Positions 19,701 through 28,881 of a stretch of 64,000 nucleotides of DNA are shown piece after piece. The notes below the pieces were generated by a model. It saw only the letters and a list, made by a program, of their open reading frames with translations. It was not told where the DNA came from and did no database searches. A program made the position numbers and the translations under genes. This DNA is from Saccopteryx bilineata. Lineage: Eukaryota > Chordata > Mammalia > Chiroptera > Emballonuridae. The DNA lies in NCBI RefSeq assembly GCF_036850765.1, contig NC_089495.1:115281033-115345032 (forward strand). The letters are read 5' to 3'. Position 1 is the stretch's first letter. The number at the start of each line of letters is the position of its first letter.

Positions 19701-21651
19701 TTTAGATTTTATTCATTTTTATTGGAGAGAGAAAGAAAGGAAAGAGGTAGAACAGGGGGAGGAACAGGAAGCATCAACTCTCATATGTGCCTTGAGCAGG
19801 CAAGCAGGGTTTTGAATCAGCGATCTCAGTGTTCCAGGTTGACGCTTTATCCACTGCGCCACCACAGGTCAGGCCAATTCAACAGATATTAATTGAGCCT
19901 CTCCTGTATTCTAGGCACCATTAGGGGAGTGTTGAACAGGGCAGGAGAGGTTCTGCCTTCAGGGAGGTTATATTTCAGTGGGGCGAGATGGGAATGGAGG
20001 GTGGAACTATGGAGAGTCAGCAGTAGCGTCTCTAAGAAAGGTTATGTTTAAGTGGAGACTTATAACATTAAAAGAAGTGAACACCTTTTAGCTCACCGGG
20101 GAACAAGTATTTCAGACTGCTGGGTCCAGTGCACGTAGGGAATGAGGTTAAAGGTGTAGGCAAAGTCTGGACTGTGGAATACTGTAAGCACAGCTTTAAA
20201 GTTGGCCTGTAAACTACCTAGCTAACTAAATTGATAAAAAAGATAATAAAATAAAGATGTACCCTTTCATTTTCATAAGGATAACCAGTTTTAACAGACC
20301 TGTATTCTGTTCACATAGAAATAAGCTCATGTATATTCTGCACTGTCTCATTCAACATTGTAGCATGGATGTTGGTTCACAACAGTACATATTTACTTTA
20401 CTCATTTTAGTGGATGAATGGGATTCCATTGTATAACTATATCATAGTTTTTTTTTTATTGTGACCCCTATTGGTGGAACTTTAGGTTGCCTATAGATTA
20501 CACCATTATATATTTAAATCAAGGGTAGTCAACCTTTTTATATCTACCGCCCAATTTTGTATCTTTGTTAGTAGTAAAATTTTCTAACTGCCCACCGGTT
20601 CCACAGTAATGGTGATTTATAAAGTAGGGAAATAATTTTACTTTATAAAATTATAAAGCAGAGTTACAGCAAATTAAAGCATATAATAATAATTACTTAC
20701 CAAGTACTTTATGTTGGATTTTCGCTAAGTTTGGCAGAATAAATCTTTATAAAACAACTTACTATAGTTAAATTTATCTTTTTATTTATACTTTGGTTGC
20801 TCTGCTACTGCCCACCATGAAAGCTGGAACGCCCACTAGTGGGCGGTAAGGACCAGATTGACTACCACTGATTTAAATATTTGGAATTTGGAATATGCTA
20901 GATAATTACCACATTTCTACATTATAGAAAAGGTGCACAGTTTTTTTGCTTTTGGATGAAGACTGCCAGTCCATATAAAAAAATTTAAGGATTTCACAAA
21001 TTAATAAAAGAATATGTTGAGCCTGACCAGGCGGTGGCACAGTGGATAGAGTGTCGAACTGGGATGTGGAAGGACCCAGGTTCGAGACCCCGGGGTTGCC
21101 AGCTTGAGCACGGGCTCATCTGGCTTGAGCAAAAAGCTCACTAGCATGGACCCAAGGTCACTGGCTCTAGCCTGGGGTTACTCAGTCTGCTGAAGGCCCG
21201 CAGTCATGGCACATATGAGAAAGCAATCAATGAACAGCTACGGTGTTGCAAAGAAAAACTGATGATTGATGCTTCTCGTCTCTCTTCGTTCCTGTCTGTC
21301 TGTCCCTGTCTATCCCTCTCTCTGACTCTCTCTCTGTCCCTGTAAAAAAAAAAAAAGATTATGTTGAACTTAAGATTTGCCTGTTTTGAATGAGAAATAA
21401 AGCTTGTTTGACTAGTATTTTGGGGAACAATTTTTTAATTACTAGTTGTCTTTCTTTAGGGCCTTCTCTCAGAGCTTTTGCATAATTGCGACGGACAGCT
21501 GAAAGGAGAAGTGGCCCAGATGGCAGCTTACTATGAACATCGTCTGCAGCTGGGGAGTAAAGCCATTTATCACTTGGAAGCTTTTGTGGCCAAATTTATG
21601 GCCCTTTATAAGAAGTTCATGGAGGATGGATTGGAAGGCATGATGTTCTGA
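4516..21651 (+). CDS. RFC3: Replication factor C subunit 3, nine exons
   Basis: This subunit of the five-protein RFC clamp loader uses ATP to open PCNA and load it on primer-template junctions in the nucleus. It also serves the alternative RAD17, CHTF18 and ATAD5 loaders. Coding exons are 4516-4602, 7319-7456, 11433-11500, 14415-14512, 16187-16368, 16749-16885, 16967-17065, 19462-19531 and 21460-21651. Joined, they give 356 codons plus TGA, the length I know for mammalian RFC3. All junctions are GT/AG and phases agree throughout. The N-terminal AAA+ module has Walker A at residues 42-50 (GPSGAGKKT), a Walker B position reading LLTEVD at 133-138 (T-E in place of D-E), sensor-1 Asn166 and the SRC motif at 177-179. 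The C-terminal collar is in exons 6-9. The start codon opens the conserved [10 protein letters not shown]. No disabling change is seen. Confidence 0.98.
5124..5184. repeat. Perfect 20-bp inverted repeat (palindromic MITE?)
   Basis: The arms at 5124-5143 (acaaaaattaggggatattt) and 5165-5184 are exact reverse complements around a 21-base loop. Size and layout resemble small palindromic mariner-type MITEs such as MADE1, but I do not recognise the family. It lies in RFC3 intron 1, so a transcript would fold into a hairpin. Confidence 0.85.
5821..6108 (+). mobile_element. Ves-type SINE in RFC3 intron 1
   Basis: It begins gcctgaccaggatgaggtgcagtgg and has the tRNA-like head, the 'gagcccaaggttgctggcttgagca' body, a pyrimidine-rich 3' part and an A tail. 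The 11-bp target duplication tactgatttca (5810-5820 and 6109-6119) is perfect. Confidence 0.93.
6299..6489 (+). mobile_element. Short, decayed hAT MITE (CAGGGGTCCCC family)
   Basis: Both termini are recognisable but mutated (ggggcccccaaact and agtttggggacgcctg). The middle AT-rich part is absent, leaving about 191 bp. No 8-bp duplication is preserved. The flanking piece 6210-6280 (gatcatcagaatcacctggg) looks like an old MER5-type hAT fragment. Confidence 0.75.
6490..6910 (+). mobile_element. Possible old LTR fragment in intron 1
   Basis: A pyrimidine-rich stretch is followed by an AATAAA (within ctcaaataaacc near 6849) and an 'actaagacag' end typical of MaLR/ERVL LTRs. The assignment rests on general appearance only. 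Confidence 0.3.
7319..7456 (+). CDS. RFC3: RFC3 exon 2
   Basis: Residues 30-75, carrying the Walker A loop GPSGAGKKT. The acceptor is tttcctag and the donor GTAAGC. Phase 0 at both ends. Confidence 0.97.
7524..7736 (+). mobile_element. Old hAT MITE in RFC3 intron 2
   Basis: It starts cagtgtttcgacctttttgc and ends gttaagaacactag, which form imperfect inverted termini of the 'CAGTG...TTAA' hAT type. No target duplication is preserved. Confidence 0.55.
9381..9753 (+). mobile_element. Full-length Rhin-type SINE in intron 2
   Basis: It begins gggccctggccgtttggctc, with A box and B box (gggttcgattcctgg), and has a 373-bp body and an A tail. The target duplication agtcaaaaaga (9370-9380 and 9754-9764) is perfect. 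It serves as reference for the copies at 3016, 34009 and 46507. Confidence 0.95.
10178..10909 (+). mobile_element. Chimeric retrocopy: ERV 3' region joined to L1 3' end
   Basis: One 15-bp target duplication (aaaaagcaggaaaca at 10163-10177 and 10910-10924) encloses two unrelated parts. Bases 10178-10460 match the ERV 3' internal region seen at 1-190 and 47672-47965. Bases from about 10470 match the L1 3' end at 42240-42687 (aagaagatg...cacatatacac, G-rich 3' UTR, poly-A). A short A run lies at the joint. The layout fits template switching of the L1 reverse transcriptase. It lies in RFC3 intron 2. Confidence 0.82.
11433..11500 (+). CDS. RFC3: RFC3 exon 3
   Basis: Residues 76-98 ([10 protein letters not shown]...). 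The acceptor is gtccacag and the donor GTGAGC. The last Ser codon is split AG|T. Confidence 0.97.
11769..12120 (+). mobile_element. hAT-type element fragment in intron 3
   Basis: It opens cagtggttggttttcagcca and continues in the style of hAT MITE ends ('ggtccatagactgatgcc'). The right end was not found, so the end coordinate is an estimate. Confidence 0.4.
12360..12490. repeat. MIR-like ancient SINE fragment
   Basis: The stretch around 'ttatatttagtccacaaaacaaccctaacagacaggtattgttag' has the MIR core style (fall in 'acaaccct...gaggtaggta'). It is very diverged. Confidence 0.45.
12704..12901 (+). mobile_element. Short Ves-related SINE in intron 3
   Basis: It begins gtgcctgacctgtggtggcg and is a roughly 200-bp SINE subtype with a TCTC-rich tail and poly-A. 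The target duplication aagaatagtctg (12692-12703 and 12902-12913) is perfect. Confidence 0.93.
13228..13745 (-). mobile_element. 5'-truncated L1 3' end in intron 3
   Basis: Poly-T at the left is followed by the reverse complement of the L1 3' UTR and the last part of ORF2. The minus frame at 13328-13726 still reads the L1 ORF2 C-terminal style ending ([13 protein letters not shown]). A short target duplication caaagagtt flanks it. Confidence 0.88.
13950..14285 (-). mobile_element. Ves-type SINE (antisense) in intron 3
   Basis: Poly-T and 'acagagtgagagtcagagag' come first and the inverted head '...gccaccacctggtcaggc' last, 130 bp before exon 4. No clear target duplication was found. Confidence 0.9.
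14415..14512 (+). CDS. RFC3: RFC3 exon 4
   Basis: Residues 98-131 ([14 protein letters not shown]...). The acceptor is tgtatag and the donor GTATGT. A Val codon is split G|TG at the end. Confidence 0.97.
14530..14805 (-). mobile_element. L1 3' UTR fragment (antisense) in intron 4
   Basis: The reverse complement of the L1 3' end (aataaatttttattaa...gggtacatatattcaaag) includes the C-rich complement of the G-rich 3' UTR tract at 14710-14760. A near-identical flanking repeat, gttccttattatt versus gttccttgttatt, serves as target duplication. Confidence 0.85.
14885..14995 (-). repeat. L2 LINE 3' fragment
   Basis: The sequence 'ttcagcaagtatttatcaacc...gccaagcattgtgcgaggtttt' is the reverse complement of the well-known L2 3' end. 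Confidence 0.6.
15000..16186. other. Rest of RFC3 intron 4, no recognised element
   Basis: An open frame of 129 codons at 15142-15531 is present but has no recognisable domain, no splice logic and no codon bias. I take it as chance. The polypyrimidine tract and acceptor of exon 5 lie at the end. Confidence 0.6.
16187..16368 (+). CDS. RFC3: RFC3 exon 5
   Basis: Residues 131-191, with the Walker B position (LLTEVD), sensor-1 Asn166 and the SRC motif (IRSRC). The acceptor is tgtctcag and the donor GTACGT. An open frame continues beyond the donor, but the conserved protein ends at ...TIED before the junction. Confidence 0.97.
16749..16885 (+). CDS. RFC3: RFC3 exon 6
   Basis: Residues 192-237, up to ...CEACRVQ plus the first two bases of a split Gln codon (CA|A). 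The donor is GTGAGT at 16886. The following intron is only 81 bp. Confidence 0.96.
16967..17065 (+). CDS. RFC3: RFC3 exon 7
   Basis: Residues 237-270 ([18 protein letters not shown]...). The acceptor is catgtag and the donor GTAACA. An Arg codon is split AG|G. Confidence 0.96.
17574..17627 (-). mobile_element. tRNA-SINE head fragment in intron 7
   Basis: A piece of about 54 bases reads 'ccactgagccagccggccagggcc', the reverse complement of a Rhin-type SINE head. The rest is missing. Confidence 0.55.
17800..17965 (+). repeat. MIR ancient SINE in intron 7
   Basis: The sequence shows the MIR order: '...ctgagtcttagattttcatctaaaaaatgtgggagataatgcccac...gtgaggacc...cacatagcacgtgct'. It is diverged. 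Confidence 0.65.
18225..18555 (+). mobile_element. Ves-type SINE in intron 7
   Basis: A full head (tcgcctgaccaagcagtggcgcagtgg) and body end in a short A tail. No certain target duplication. Confidence 0.92.
19165..19405. mobile_element. Tc1/mariner-like MITE in intron 7
   Basis: The two ends read ctgtatttccccatgtataa and the inverted catggggaaatatgg, giving terminal repeats of about 20 bp. TA dinucleotides at 19163-19164 and 19406-19407 fit a TA target duplication. There is a second internal inverted block (aaaaaatttggggtc / ccaaattttgggcc). The superfamily is inferred from the TA only. The element ends 56 bp before exon 8. Confidence 0.7.
19462..19531 (+). CDS. RFC3: RFC3 exon 8
   Basis: Residues 270-293 ([19 protein letters not shown]...). 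The acceptor is tttatgtag and the donor GTAACC. Ends in phase 0. Confidence 0.96.
19665..19875 (-). mobile_element. Short Ves-related SINE (antisense) in intron 8
   Basis: The reverse complement of the 12704 subtype, ending 'tgcgccaccacaggtcaggc'. The target duplication aattcagcagatatta / aattcaacagatatta has one mismatch. Confidence 0.92.
20520..20870 (+). mobile_element. hAT MITE in intron 8, perfect 8-bp duplication
   Basis: This is a 351-bp element with imperfect inverted ends caagggtagtcaaccttttt and gattgactaccactg, and the 8-bp duplication atttaaat (20512-20519 and 20871-20878). A second, subterminal 'cgcccactagtgggcg' palindrome lies near 20831. It belongs to a different family from the CAGGGGTCCCC MITEs. 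Confidence 0.92.
21021..21355 (+). mobile_element. Ves-type SINE in intron 8
   Basis: A full-length copy that ends about 100 bp before exon 9. The target duplication agaatatgttga / agattatgttga has one mismatch. Its sequence is close to the family consensus, so it is fairly young. Confidence 0.94.
21460..21651 (+). CDS. RFC3: RFC3 exon 9 (terminal)
   Basis: Residues 294-356 and the TGA at 21649-21651. It encodes the C-terminal helices of the collar ([18 protein letters not shown]...). The acceptor is tttctttag. Confidence 0.97.
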   Translation, partial: GLLSELLHNCDGQLKGEVAQMAAYYEHRLQLGSKAIYHLEAFVAKFMALYKKFMEDGLEGMMF

Positions 21652-21727
21652 CATTTATCAGCAATTCTTCCTCTGTGTCTCAGTATCAGCATTTACGTTC
21701 AGTTTATATTGGATAAGCTGCAGGTAA

Positions 21728-21733
21728 AATAAA
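21728..21733 (+). terminator. RFC3: RFC3 polyadenylation signal
   Basis: An AATAAA lies 76 bp after the stop codon, followed by a TTG/T-rich stretch (cttgtttgtac) near 21753-21764. This implies a short 3' UTR with cleavage near 21745-21755. Longer 3' UTR forms cannot be excluded. Confidence 0.8.
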
Positions 21734-21755
21734 CTGACTTTACTTAATCATGTCT

Positions 21756-22239
21756 TGTTTGTACTTTTTTATAATAATTCCTTTAAACTATTATTCTCTA
21801 AGATAATTACTCTTATACTATTGAAGTATATTTAAAGGACACAGCTAGAAACTTCAGAGTTTAGAAACGTCATTTTATTTGAAAAATTTGTTATCCAAGT
21901 ACACAATATTGATCCTCCCTTTTTCCACTTAATGTCTCGTCTGCTGATGGAAATTTACACATAAAACAAAGACTATTTTCTGTCCTCCAGATGTCTTATT
22001 TTTGGCCAGGTACATAATAACTCTGCTTGGCAAGGACAGAAAGAAAAGGTCTGGGAGGAAAAAAGACTGTGTGACTTATGGGCCAGTAGTAAGAAGTTAA
22101 AAAGAGAACAACTTGAGTCCCAGAGGAGTGGGCCAGGAAAAGAGTTAAAGAAAATGGTGAAATTTATCCACATTTCCATTTTCATTTGTTTTAAGATGCT
22201 TTTTTAGTCATTGGTTTTTTGGGAGTATGGTGTTTACTT
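21756..22239. other. Intergenic sequence downstream of RFC3
   Basis: AT-rich sequence without a gene or recognised element. Confidence 0.5.
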
Positions 22240-23230
22240 TCCACGTATTTCTGAATTTTCCAGCTTTCATTCTGTTACTGATTTCTAATTTCATACCATT
22301 GTGACCAGAAAAGATACTTGGTATGACTTCAGTGTTCTTAAATTTGTTAAGACTTGTTTGTGGCTGATAACATATGCTCTATCCTAGAGAATGTTTCATG
22401 TGTCAATAAGGATGTGTGTGTGGATGCTGTTGGGTGGAATGTTCTGTATGTGTGATAGTTTAGTTCAACCTAAAGTATGGTTCACATCCAACATTTCCTT
22501 ATTAATTTTCTGTGTGGCTAATCTGTCTATGATTGAATGTGTGGTATTGAAGTCCCCTGCAATTATTGTATTGTCTAATTCTTTCTGTAGGTCTGTTAAT
22601 ATTTGCTTAATACACTTAAGTGCTTCGATGTTAGATGTATATACACCCCCCCCCCAGGGACAGAAAGTCAGAGAGAGGGATAGACAGGGACAGACAGACA
22701 GGAACGGAGAGATGAGAAGCATCAATCATTAGTTTTTCGTTGCACATTGCGACACCTTAGTTGTTCATTGCCCTCTCATATGTGCCTTGACTGTGGGCCT
22801 TCAGCAGACCAAGTAACTCCTTGCTGGAGCCAGCGACCGTGGGTCCAAGCTGGTGAGCTTTTTGCTCAAGCCAGATGAGCCCGCGCTCAAGCTGGTGACC
22901 TCTGGGTCTTGAACCTGGGTCCTTCTGCATCCCAGTCCAACGCTCTATCCATTGCGCCACTGCCTGGTCAGGCAACATTTTTATAATTGTTATATCTTGA
23001 TGAACTGACCCCATTGTCATATATAATGTTCTTCTTTGGCTCTTGTCACAGATTTTGAGTTAAAAGCCATTTTGTTTGATATTAAGTGTAGCTGCCCCTA
23101 CTCATGGTTTTCACTGTGTAGATATCTTTTTCCATCCATTCACTTTCAGTCTGTGTGTCCTTAAAGCTGAAATTGTCTCTTGTAGGCAGTATACAGCTGA
23201 GTCTTTTTCCTTTCCTTTTTAAGTATTTTT
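22240..23230 (-). mobile_element. Old antisense L1, ORF2 endonuclease region
   Basis: The minus frame at 22465-22725 reads an L1 endonuclease-type segment (GDFNTTHSIIDR). The upstream and downstream sequence is the same L1 in reverse, diverged. A SINE (22649-22972) splits it, and another (23299) lies just beyond. Confidence 0.75.
22649..22972 (-). mobile_element. Ves-type SINE inserted in the old L1
   Basis: An antisense SINE ending 'ccactgcctggtcaggc'. The expected T tail at the left is replaced by a run of ten C, so the A tail has been lost or altered. Confidence 0.9.
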
Positions 23231-23298
23231 TCTGCTCCTCTGTGAATTATATATATGGTCCCTTGGCATATCCCAACAGCTTCATCAAAGGCCCTTCT

Positions 23299-23663
23299 GG
23301 CTTGACCAGGCAGCGGCACAGTGGATAGAGTATCGGACTGAGACATGGAGGACCCAGGTTCAAAACCCTGAGGTCACCAGCTTGAGCACATGCTCATCTG
23401 GTTTGAACAAGGCTCACTAGTTTGAGCCCTATACTCTGGTTTCTCTTCAGATCGTATAAATCTTTCGCCTTTTATTAGTTTGAGCCCAGGATCGCTGGCT
23501 TGAGCAAGGGTCACTTGGTCTCCTGCAGTGTCCCAGTCAGGGCACCTATGGGAGAGCAATCAATGAACAACTAAGGTGCCGTGCTGGGGAATTGGTGCTT
23601 CTCTCTCTCCCATCCTGTCTGTCCCTATCTGTCCCTCTCTCTGTCTCTGTCACACACACAATA
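23299..23663 (+). mobile_element. Ves-type SINE carrying an internal U5 snRNA piece
   Basis: The head reads ggcttgaccaggcagcggcacagtgg. The target duplication aaaggcccttct (23287-23298 and 23664-23675) is perfect. Between 23430 and 23475 the SINE is interrupted by foreign sequence matching U5 snRNA. SINE sequence resumes after a 12-bp direct repeat. The tail is CA-rich. Confidence 0.9.
23431..23475 (+). pseudogene. U5 snRNA 5' fragment (3'-truncated retropseudogene)
   Basis: The first 45 bases match the start of U5 snRNA as I know it: atactctggtttctcttcag, then atcgtataaatctttcgcc with the conserved loop-I 'gcctttta'. The true 5' end of U5 is present and the 3' two thirds are missing. A 12-bp direct repeat, tagtttgagccc (23418-23429 and 23476-23487), flanks it. 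This is the layout of snRNA pseudogenes that begin at the RNA 5' end and stop within it. It is not a working snRNA gene: there is no Sm site or promoter. Confidence 0.88.
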
Positions 23664-23675
23664 AAAGGCCCTTCT

Positions 23676-26420
23676 GTCGACAGATGGATGCTCAATTTTT
23701 GTGTTGAGGGCAGAGGTGACAAAAACAAGCAATTTCTTAGGTTGCCATGAAGCTGATGTCCCCTTTGACATTGCTTTTATAATATGAATTAAAAGTTGTT
23801 TCTAAGATTTGAAGTTGTTCAATATATATTATAACAAAAACTCTTGTGGTGGTTTTACTTAAATGCTTTTTTTTTTTTTTTAATACTCTGAGTTTGGAAC
23901 TGAGTAATAGAAATTTAAATGTTATTTCCAAGTATAGCACTCCAAATTAAGGAACACATTCCTTAAAAAGTAAAAAAAGAAAAAGCCCTTGGTAGCAATT
24001 TTCCTTGTTTATAAGTTCTCACAAAAAAATCATTTCCTGTTTATCCCTGGTTTCTTTCCCATTTACAATTCCTGTGGCAATTTGGAACATTATCATGAGA
24101 TATATATGTATTTTTTACCGGTTTTGTCATGGTGTGCAAGACTTATAATAAATTACTTCCCTCTCACGAGCTTTACAAAAATAGTGGTGCCCACAAGCAC
24201 TTGCTTATGTCTAAATACAGCCTAATGCTGGTTATAGGCATTAATCTGGTACCTTTGTGGCTTGATACCTTCTGTGCCTGTTGCAGCTCTTAGTGATCCG
24301 GCTGCTTACTGAAGTTACCATCTCTGATGCAGCAGCATAGGAAACTTCAGCTTCCTGAAGAGCAGCTGTGCGAAATAACCCCTCATGGTAGGGATGGGAA
24401 GAACTCCACACGGCTTTTCTAGAATAGCGTTGAGTACGTTTATGTGAGGCACTTCGTTTTCCTAACCGTCTTTGAGCCAGACATTCTTATCCTATTTTGC
24501 AGATGAGGATACTGGATCTAAGCAGCTGAGCACTCCAAGAACTTCACAGTTGCCAGCAAAGAAATAGGCCCTCAATACTGGCCAACAACCTCATGTTTCT
24601 CTCATCAAGTCTCTACAGTGCCTCTTTCAAAGCTTCTTTTAGAGCCAATAACTTGATCTTCTTACCCGTTAGCTACCCAAACCAAGCATGTAAGCATTCT
24701 GTATTGTGGTTTGTTGATTTGTGTGCATCCCATTCTTTGTGCATTCGTATTCTGCTGCTGCGGTACAGACACTGTTCATCTCTGTTTTTAAGTCAGGTGT
24801 TTTCACCTGTGCCTTGGATTTCACCAATTTTAGCCGGTCTCTAAAAACCTTACAGTGTCCTTTCTCATTTTTAGTCCCTCTCAAAACTGGATCCTTGCTT
24901 TGGTTTGGATTTTCATGTGTCTAATACCGAGAAAGTTGAAAAACACTGACAGTGAGCATTCTCACCAATGTTACAGTGGACATTTAACTGTGTTTGCTTT
25001 ATCACATATCTGTGCACCCCTCCAACCTTCCGTCATCTTAGGTTTCTGCTGAACTTCAAAGTTAACAGACTTGAGTACGTTTTGCCCAAATTTGTTAGCA
25101 GCTGTATCATTAGTCTGTTTAATAAAGCAAGAAAAATATATAATAGGCATAAGAAAACAAAAGAGTAGATGAAAGTTCTTTTTATTAGCAGATGAAATGA
25201 TTGTTTACCTAGAAAGTCCTAAATGATTTCTTTAACACATACTCATTGTGGCTGCCCTGGGCTTCTGGCTCTTCAGCAAGACTGTAGGGTTTCCATAGAA
25301 TTTTTGCCATTTAATGTGAACTGGGGCCTGCCCTCAAGCTTAAAGTCTGAAAAAATGGGAAACTGTTCCTTCCAATATTTTATTCTTCTAATTGTGAGTC
25401 CCTTCCGGTTTCTTGTTTTTCTTTCCAGATTTTTTATATATTTTGTTCAAAGTTTATAGTTACTGTGTGCTCTGAGGCTGGCCTCAGAGGAGCTGTCAGC
25501 CATACCAGAAGCAGACGTTCCTTCCTATAGTTTGTAAATACATTCAAGTCTCTTCAATTTAAAGAAAAAAAAAAGCATTCATATACCCCATGTTCCTATC
25601 TTGCAGCCTCTTATTTTAACTCTTACATTCTTCTAAACAATGTTTTCTGTTCTTAGTGATATTTTCTCACTAATTTCCCTCATAACTTCAAAAACCATAT
25701 AGTCTAAAAATATGTGTGTATGTGTTTATGTGCATGTATTTCCATTCAGTGAATTTCTTCTCTGTATCCAATGAACTCTGTACTTGACCTCAGCAATATT
25801 TGTTGCTATTTCTTGAATTATTTTTTTTCATAGCTTCCATGAGGTAAATACTCTCTTGTATATTTTTTCCCTCTTCTTTGCTTACATTTCAAGCTTTATT
25901 ACTGAACTACTATTGGTAGAGTATGATTTTATCAATTCCTCTACTCATAGAACTCCTTGGGGGACCTTATTCATTAGCTGACAATTTCTTTTATAAGTGC
26001 TCAGAGTTTTTCTGAATTTCAGATGTCTACCTCTAAACACTAGCTGATATTTATTCAGATACTTTGATGACATCTCAAATGGAGTGTGTCCCAGACTGAG
26101 CTTTTGATCCTTCCAAGCTCCCAACTGGATTTTCGAGGGTTCCCTTCCTCAGTGTCATTCTTCCTGATTGTTTTCAGTGTTCTGCAGCTGTCAGAATTTT
26201 CTGTGTTCTCATCTTTAGATGATCAGTTTAGTGTCTGTGTCTTGTGTTTGTATGTCTGTTTCTCATTTCTGCTTCTGTAGCCTGAGACAACTTAGTTTGG
26301 GGTTTAAAATGATACATATGTTGATGATTCCTATGTCCAGATATTAGCTACTAAATTTATTCAATAACAACTTCACCAGCTTTTGTCTTAAATGTGCTAC
26401 TCTTCTCAGCTTCTTGCTTG
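23676..26420. other. Intergenic, no gene recognised
   Basis: This 2.7-kb AT-rich stretch has no convincing gene. The part 24430-24560 (tcctattttgcagatgaggat) is MIR-like. The rest has short chance frames only and may hold old, unrecognised repeats. Confidence 0.5.
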
Positions 26421-26785
26421 TGTTGAGAGGGGAGAAACCAGAAGAATATAGAAGGGGCCTGCAGGAATGACTGGCTCAGCCAGTTAAAGATTATCCACAT
26501 ACTATAGATCTCTAACTGATCTCCTGGAGACTTACAATACTCACGAGAAAAACAGGATCTGTAAATAGATAGGACCAGGAGTCCGGGAACCCTTCCCTCT
26601 TGCTGCCCCGCCCCACTTTCAGTCATGAGGTGCATGTCGGACCTCAAAGGAATCACGCCTCCCTTGCATGGACATTAAAAGGTATATAAGATGTAAGAAA
26701 TCTAACTTCGAGGAGCTGGTGCATTGGTGCTATTAGTCCCGTGTGCTCCGCTGGCTGCTAATAAATTCTTGGTACCACAGATTTT
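26421..26785 (+). mobile_element. Solo LTR relic, family B copy 1
   Basis: It starts TGTTGAGAGGGGAG and has a TATA-like ggtatataag at 26681-26690 and AATAAA at 26760-26765. The order and several blocks (gtaagaaa-tcaacttc, ctacaagccc-like, ctccgctggct) match the LTR at 28302. Exact ends are uncertain. Confidence 0.6.
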
Positions 26786-26924
26786 TTAAAAGCATTGGTA
26801 TAATACAAAACAGTTATGTGTTTAAAATGACATAACTTTATACTCAGCAGCAAGTAACTTATTTCTTTGTAAGAAAGTGATACAGAGAAGTATATTTAGA
26901 TTCAGACCACTAAGTGCAGATCCT

Positions 26925-27060
26925 CTGTTACTGAGCACCTGCTATATGCCATTGTTTAAAAAGACACTGGAGATACAGCAGGACAAAACATCCTCCCTTG
27001 TGAAATCAATACTATACCATCAGGAGATGAATGGTAAATGATAAGTACATAAATACTGGG
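26925..27060 (-). repeat. L2 LINE 3' fragment
   Basis: 'ttactgagcacctgctatatgcc...ggagatacagcaggacaaaac' is the reverse complement of the L2 3' end, diverged. Confidence 0.6.
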
Positions 27061-28301
27061 TGTCAGATGTGCCATGGAGGAGAATTGGTTTGTTGTTTTA
27101 CATAGAATGATCTGGGAAAGCCTCTTAATAAGGGAACTAATCCGAGATAAGATGATTCCAGGCAGAATCCAAGTTGATGCAGACAGGAGCAGGAAGGAAC
27201 ATGTGGGTGGAGTGGGTTGGGCAGAATGGGAAAGTGGTAAGAGATGATGTGAGAAGTACGCTGGGCTGGCATGGAGTGGTATGTACCACATAGGGTACTA
27301 GTCTACTAGTAAAGGTTTGGCAGCTGGTTCTCAGTGGTGGGGGGGATCAATAACAAAATGTCCTGATTTGTGGCATTTGCCAGTTTCTCTGCTCTAAATA
27401 TTCCTGCCATGGCCATCAAGCTACCAACATGAGATCAACCAGCTATCAAAATATTCTAAAAATTTAACAGCTCTTATGAACTGGTATAAATCTCCAGCAC
27501 ACCACTGATTTGGGGGTCTTATAGGCCATAAAACTTTTCTTCAGTGAGAAAAGAAGCCAGTAAAGGGTTTTAGAGAGATGATATGGTTGTTTATCTATTA
27601 ACAGAGTTAATCTAACCCCTGGGTTGAGAATATTAATTACTATTTATATAAATAATTGGCTGCAAATTTCTGGCTTATAAAGTTTTGGGGTTTTTTTTGT
27701 TTACTTGGTGTTGGCTTACACATTGCTTGAAATTATTTTGTTAGTTGCCAATATTTTAAAATCTAGGGATATCCTGTAAAAGTTAGTTTCTCAGTTCTCT
27801 TAGGAAATCAGAAGGTTGACATTCCTTGGCATTAATTTGTCGGAGCTGAGGACTGTTTGTCTTTTTTAGATAGAAAATGCATTCTCCATTTTGCCACAAT
27901 TCTAAACCGATCCTTTAATGTCCTTGAGGTTTAGTTTAGGCAATCCACATCTGCAGTTTTCTGTTTGTTTTCAAATGTGAAAGTGGGGAAAATGAGCCTT
28001 TAACAACTTTTCCATTAACAGTGACAAAATGAGAAGTGAGAGAGAGCTATATAATTCAAGAAAAGTTGAGGAAGCACATTTTTGTGTAGGTGAGAAAAGT
28101 ATTTCTATGCATAATGAAACATCTCTTTGAAAGGAGCATAAGCTAATAGAGTATATCTTTATGAAACAAACCACAGTAGGAGCTATGATGAGCTATGAAA
28201 AAATGAATTTTTGTTTGAAAATTGATGTACTGACAAAACATCAAAATTTTATGAGGTTTTGATTTTAAATTGAGTACATTATATTTCTATAAAATTTATT
28301 C
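27061..28301. other. Intergenic, no gene recognised
   Basis: No gene seen. The stretch 27090-27580 reads like an old repeat. 27600-28300 is AT-rich and featureless. Confidence 0.45.
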
Positions 28302-28692
28302 TGTTGAGGAAGGAAGGGCAGGCCCCCTCTTTGAGAAGAAATGAAAAGAATACAAGGGAAAGGAGTCAGCAGGGGTAACCGAGTCAGCCAGTGATAAATT
28401 ATCTATATCCCATAGTACAATACAAAGCAAGAACAGCAGGATCTGTATGTAACATGGCCAGTGTTCTAGAAACTCCTTCCCCCTTGCTGACCCCACCGAA
28501 ACTTTCCCCTCTCGAGTCCTAGAGACATCACATGCCCATTGCTTAGATACTGTAAAGGTATATAACCTGTAAGAAAGTCAACTTCAGGGAGCCCGTGTTT
28601 TGGAGCTACAAGCCCCATGTACTCCACTGGCTTTAATAAATCCTACTTCTTTCATCAAGTTCTCTGGGCTTTCTTGTTCTTTTAATTCCTGC
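28302..28692 (+). mobile_element. Solo LTR relic, family B copy 2
   Basis: It starts TGTTGAGGAAGG and has a TATA-like ggtatataac at 28557-28566 and AATAAA at 28635-28640. It shares blocks in the same order with 26421-26785. The pair lies 1.5 kb apart in the same orientation with no ERV interior between them, so they could be independent solo LTRs. Confidence 0.6.
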
Positions 28693-28881
28693 AATAGTGT
28701 ACTAAGGGAAAAATTGCCAAGATATCAAAATAATTTGCAAATGTCAATTTCATAAATAAATGAGAATAGAAGTTGACTAATATTAGCAAAAGTGTATCTA
28801 TCTAAACAGAAATATTGTTTTGAAAATATGGTTGACTTATAGGACATAGTGTGTCATTGTTATGATGATGTTAAAGATGAT

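Noticed and set aside
23431..23475. Working U5 snRNA gene
   Set aside because: Only the first 45 bases are present. The Sm site, 3' stem and snRNA promoter are missing.
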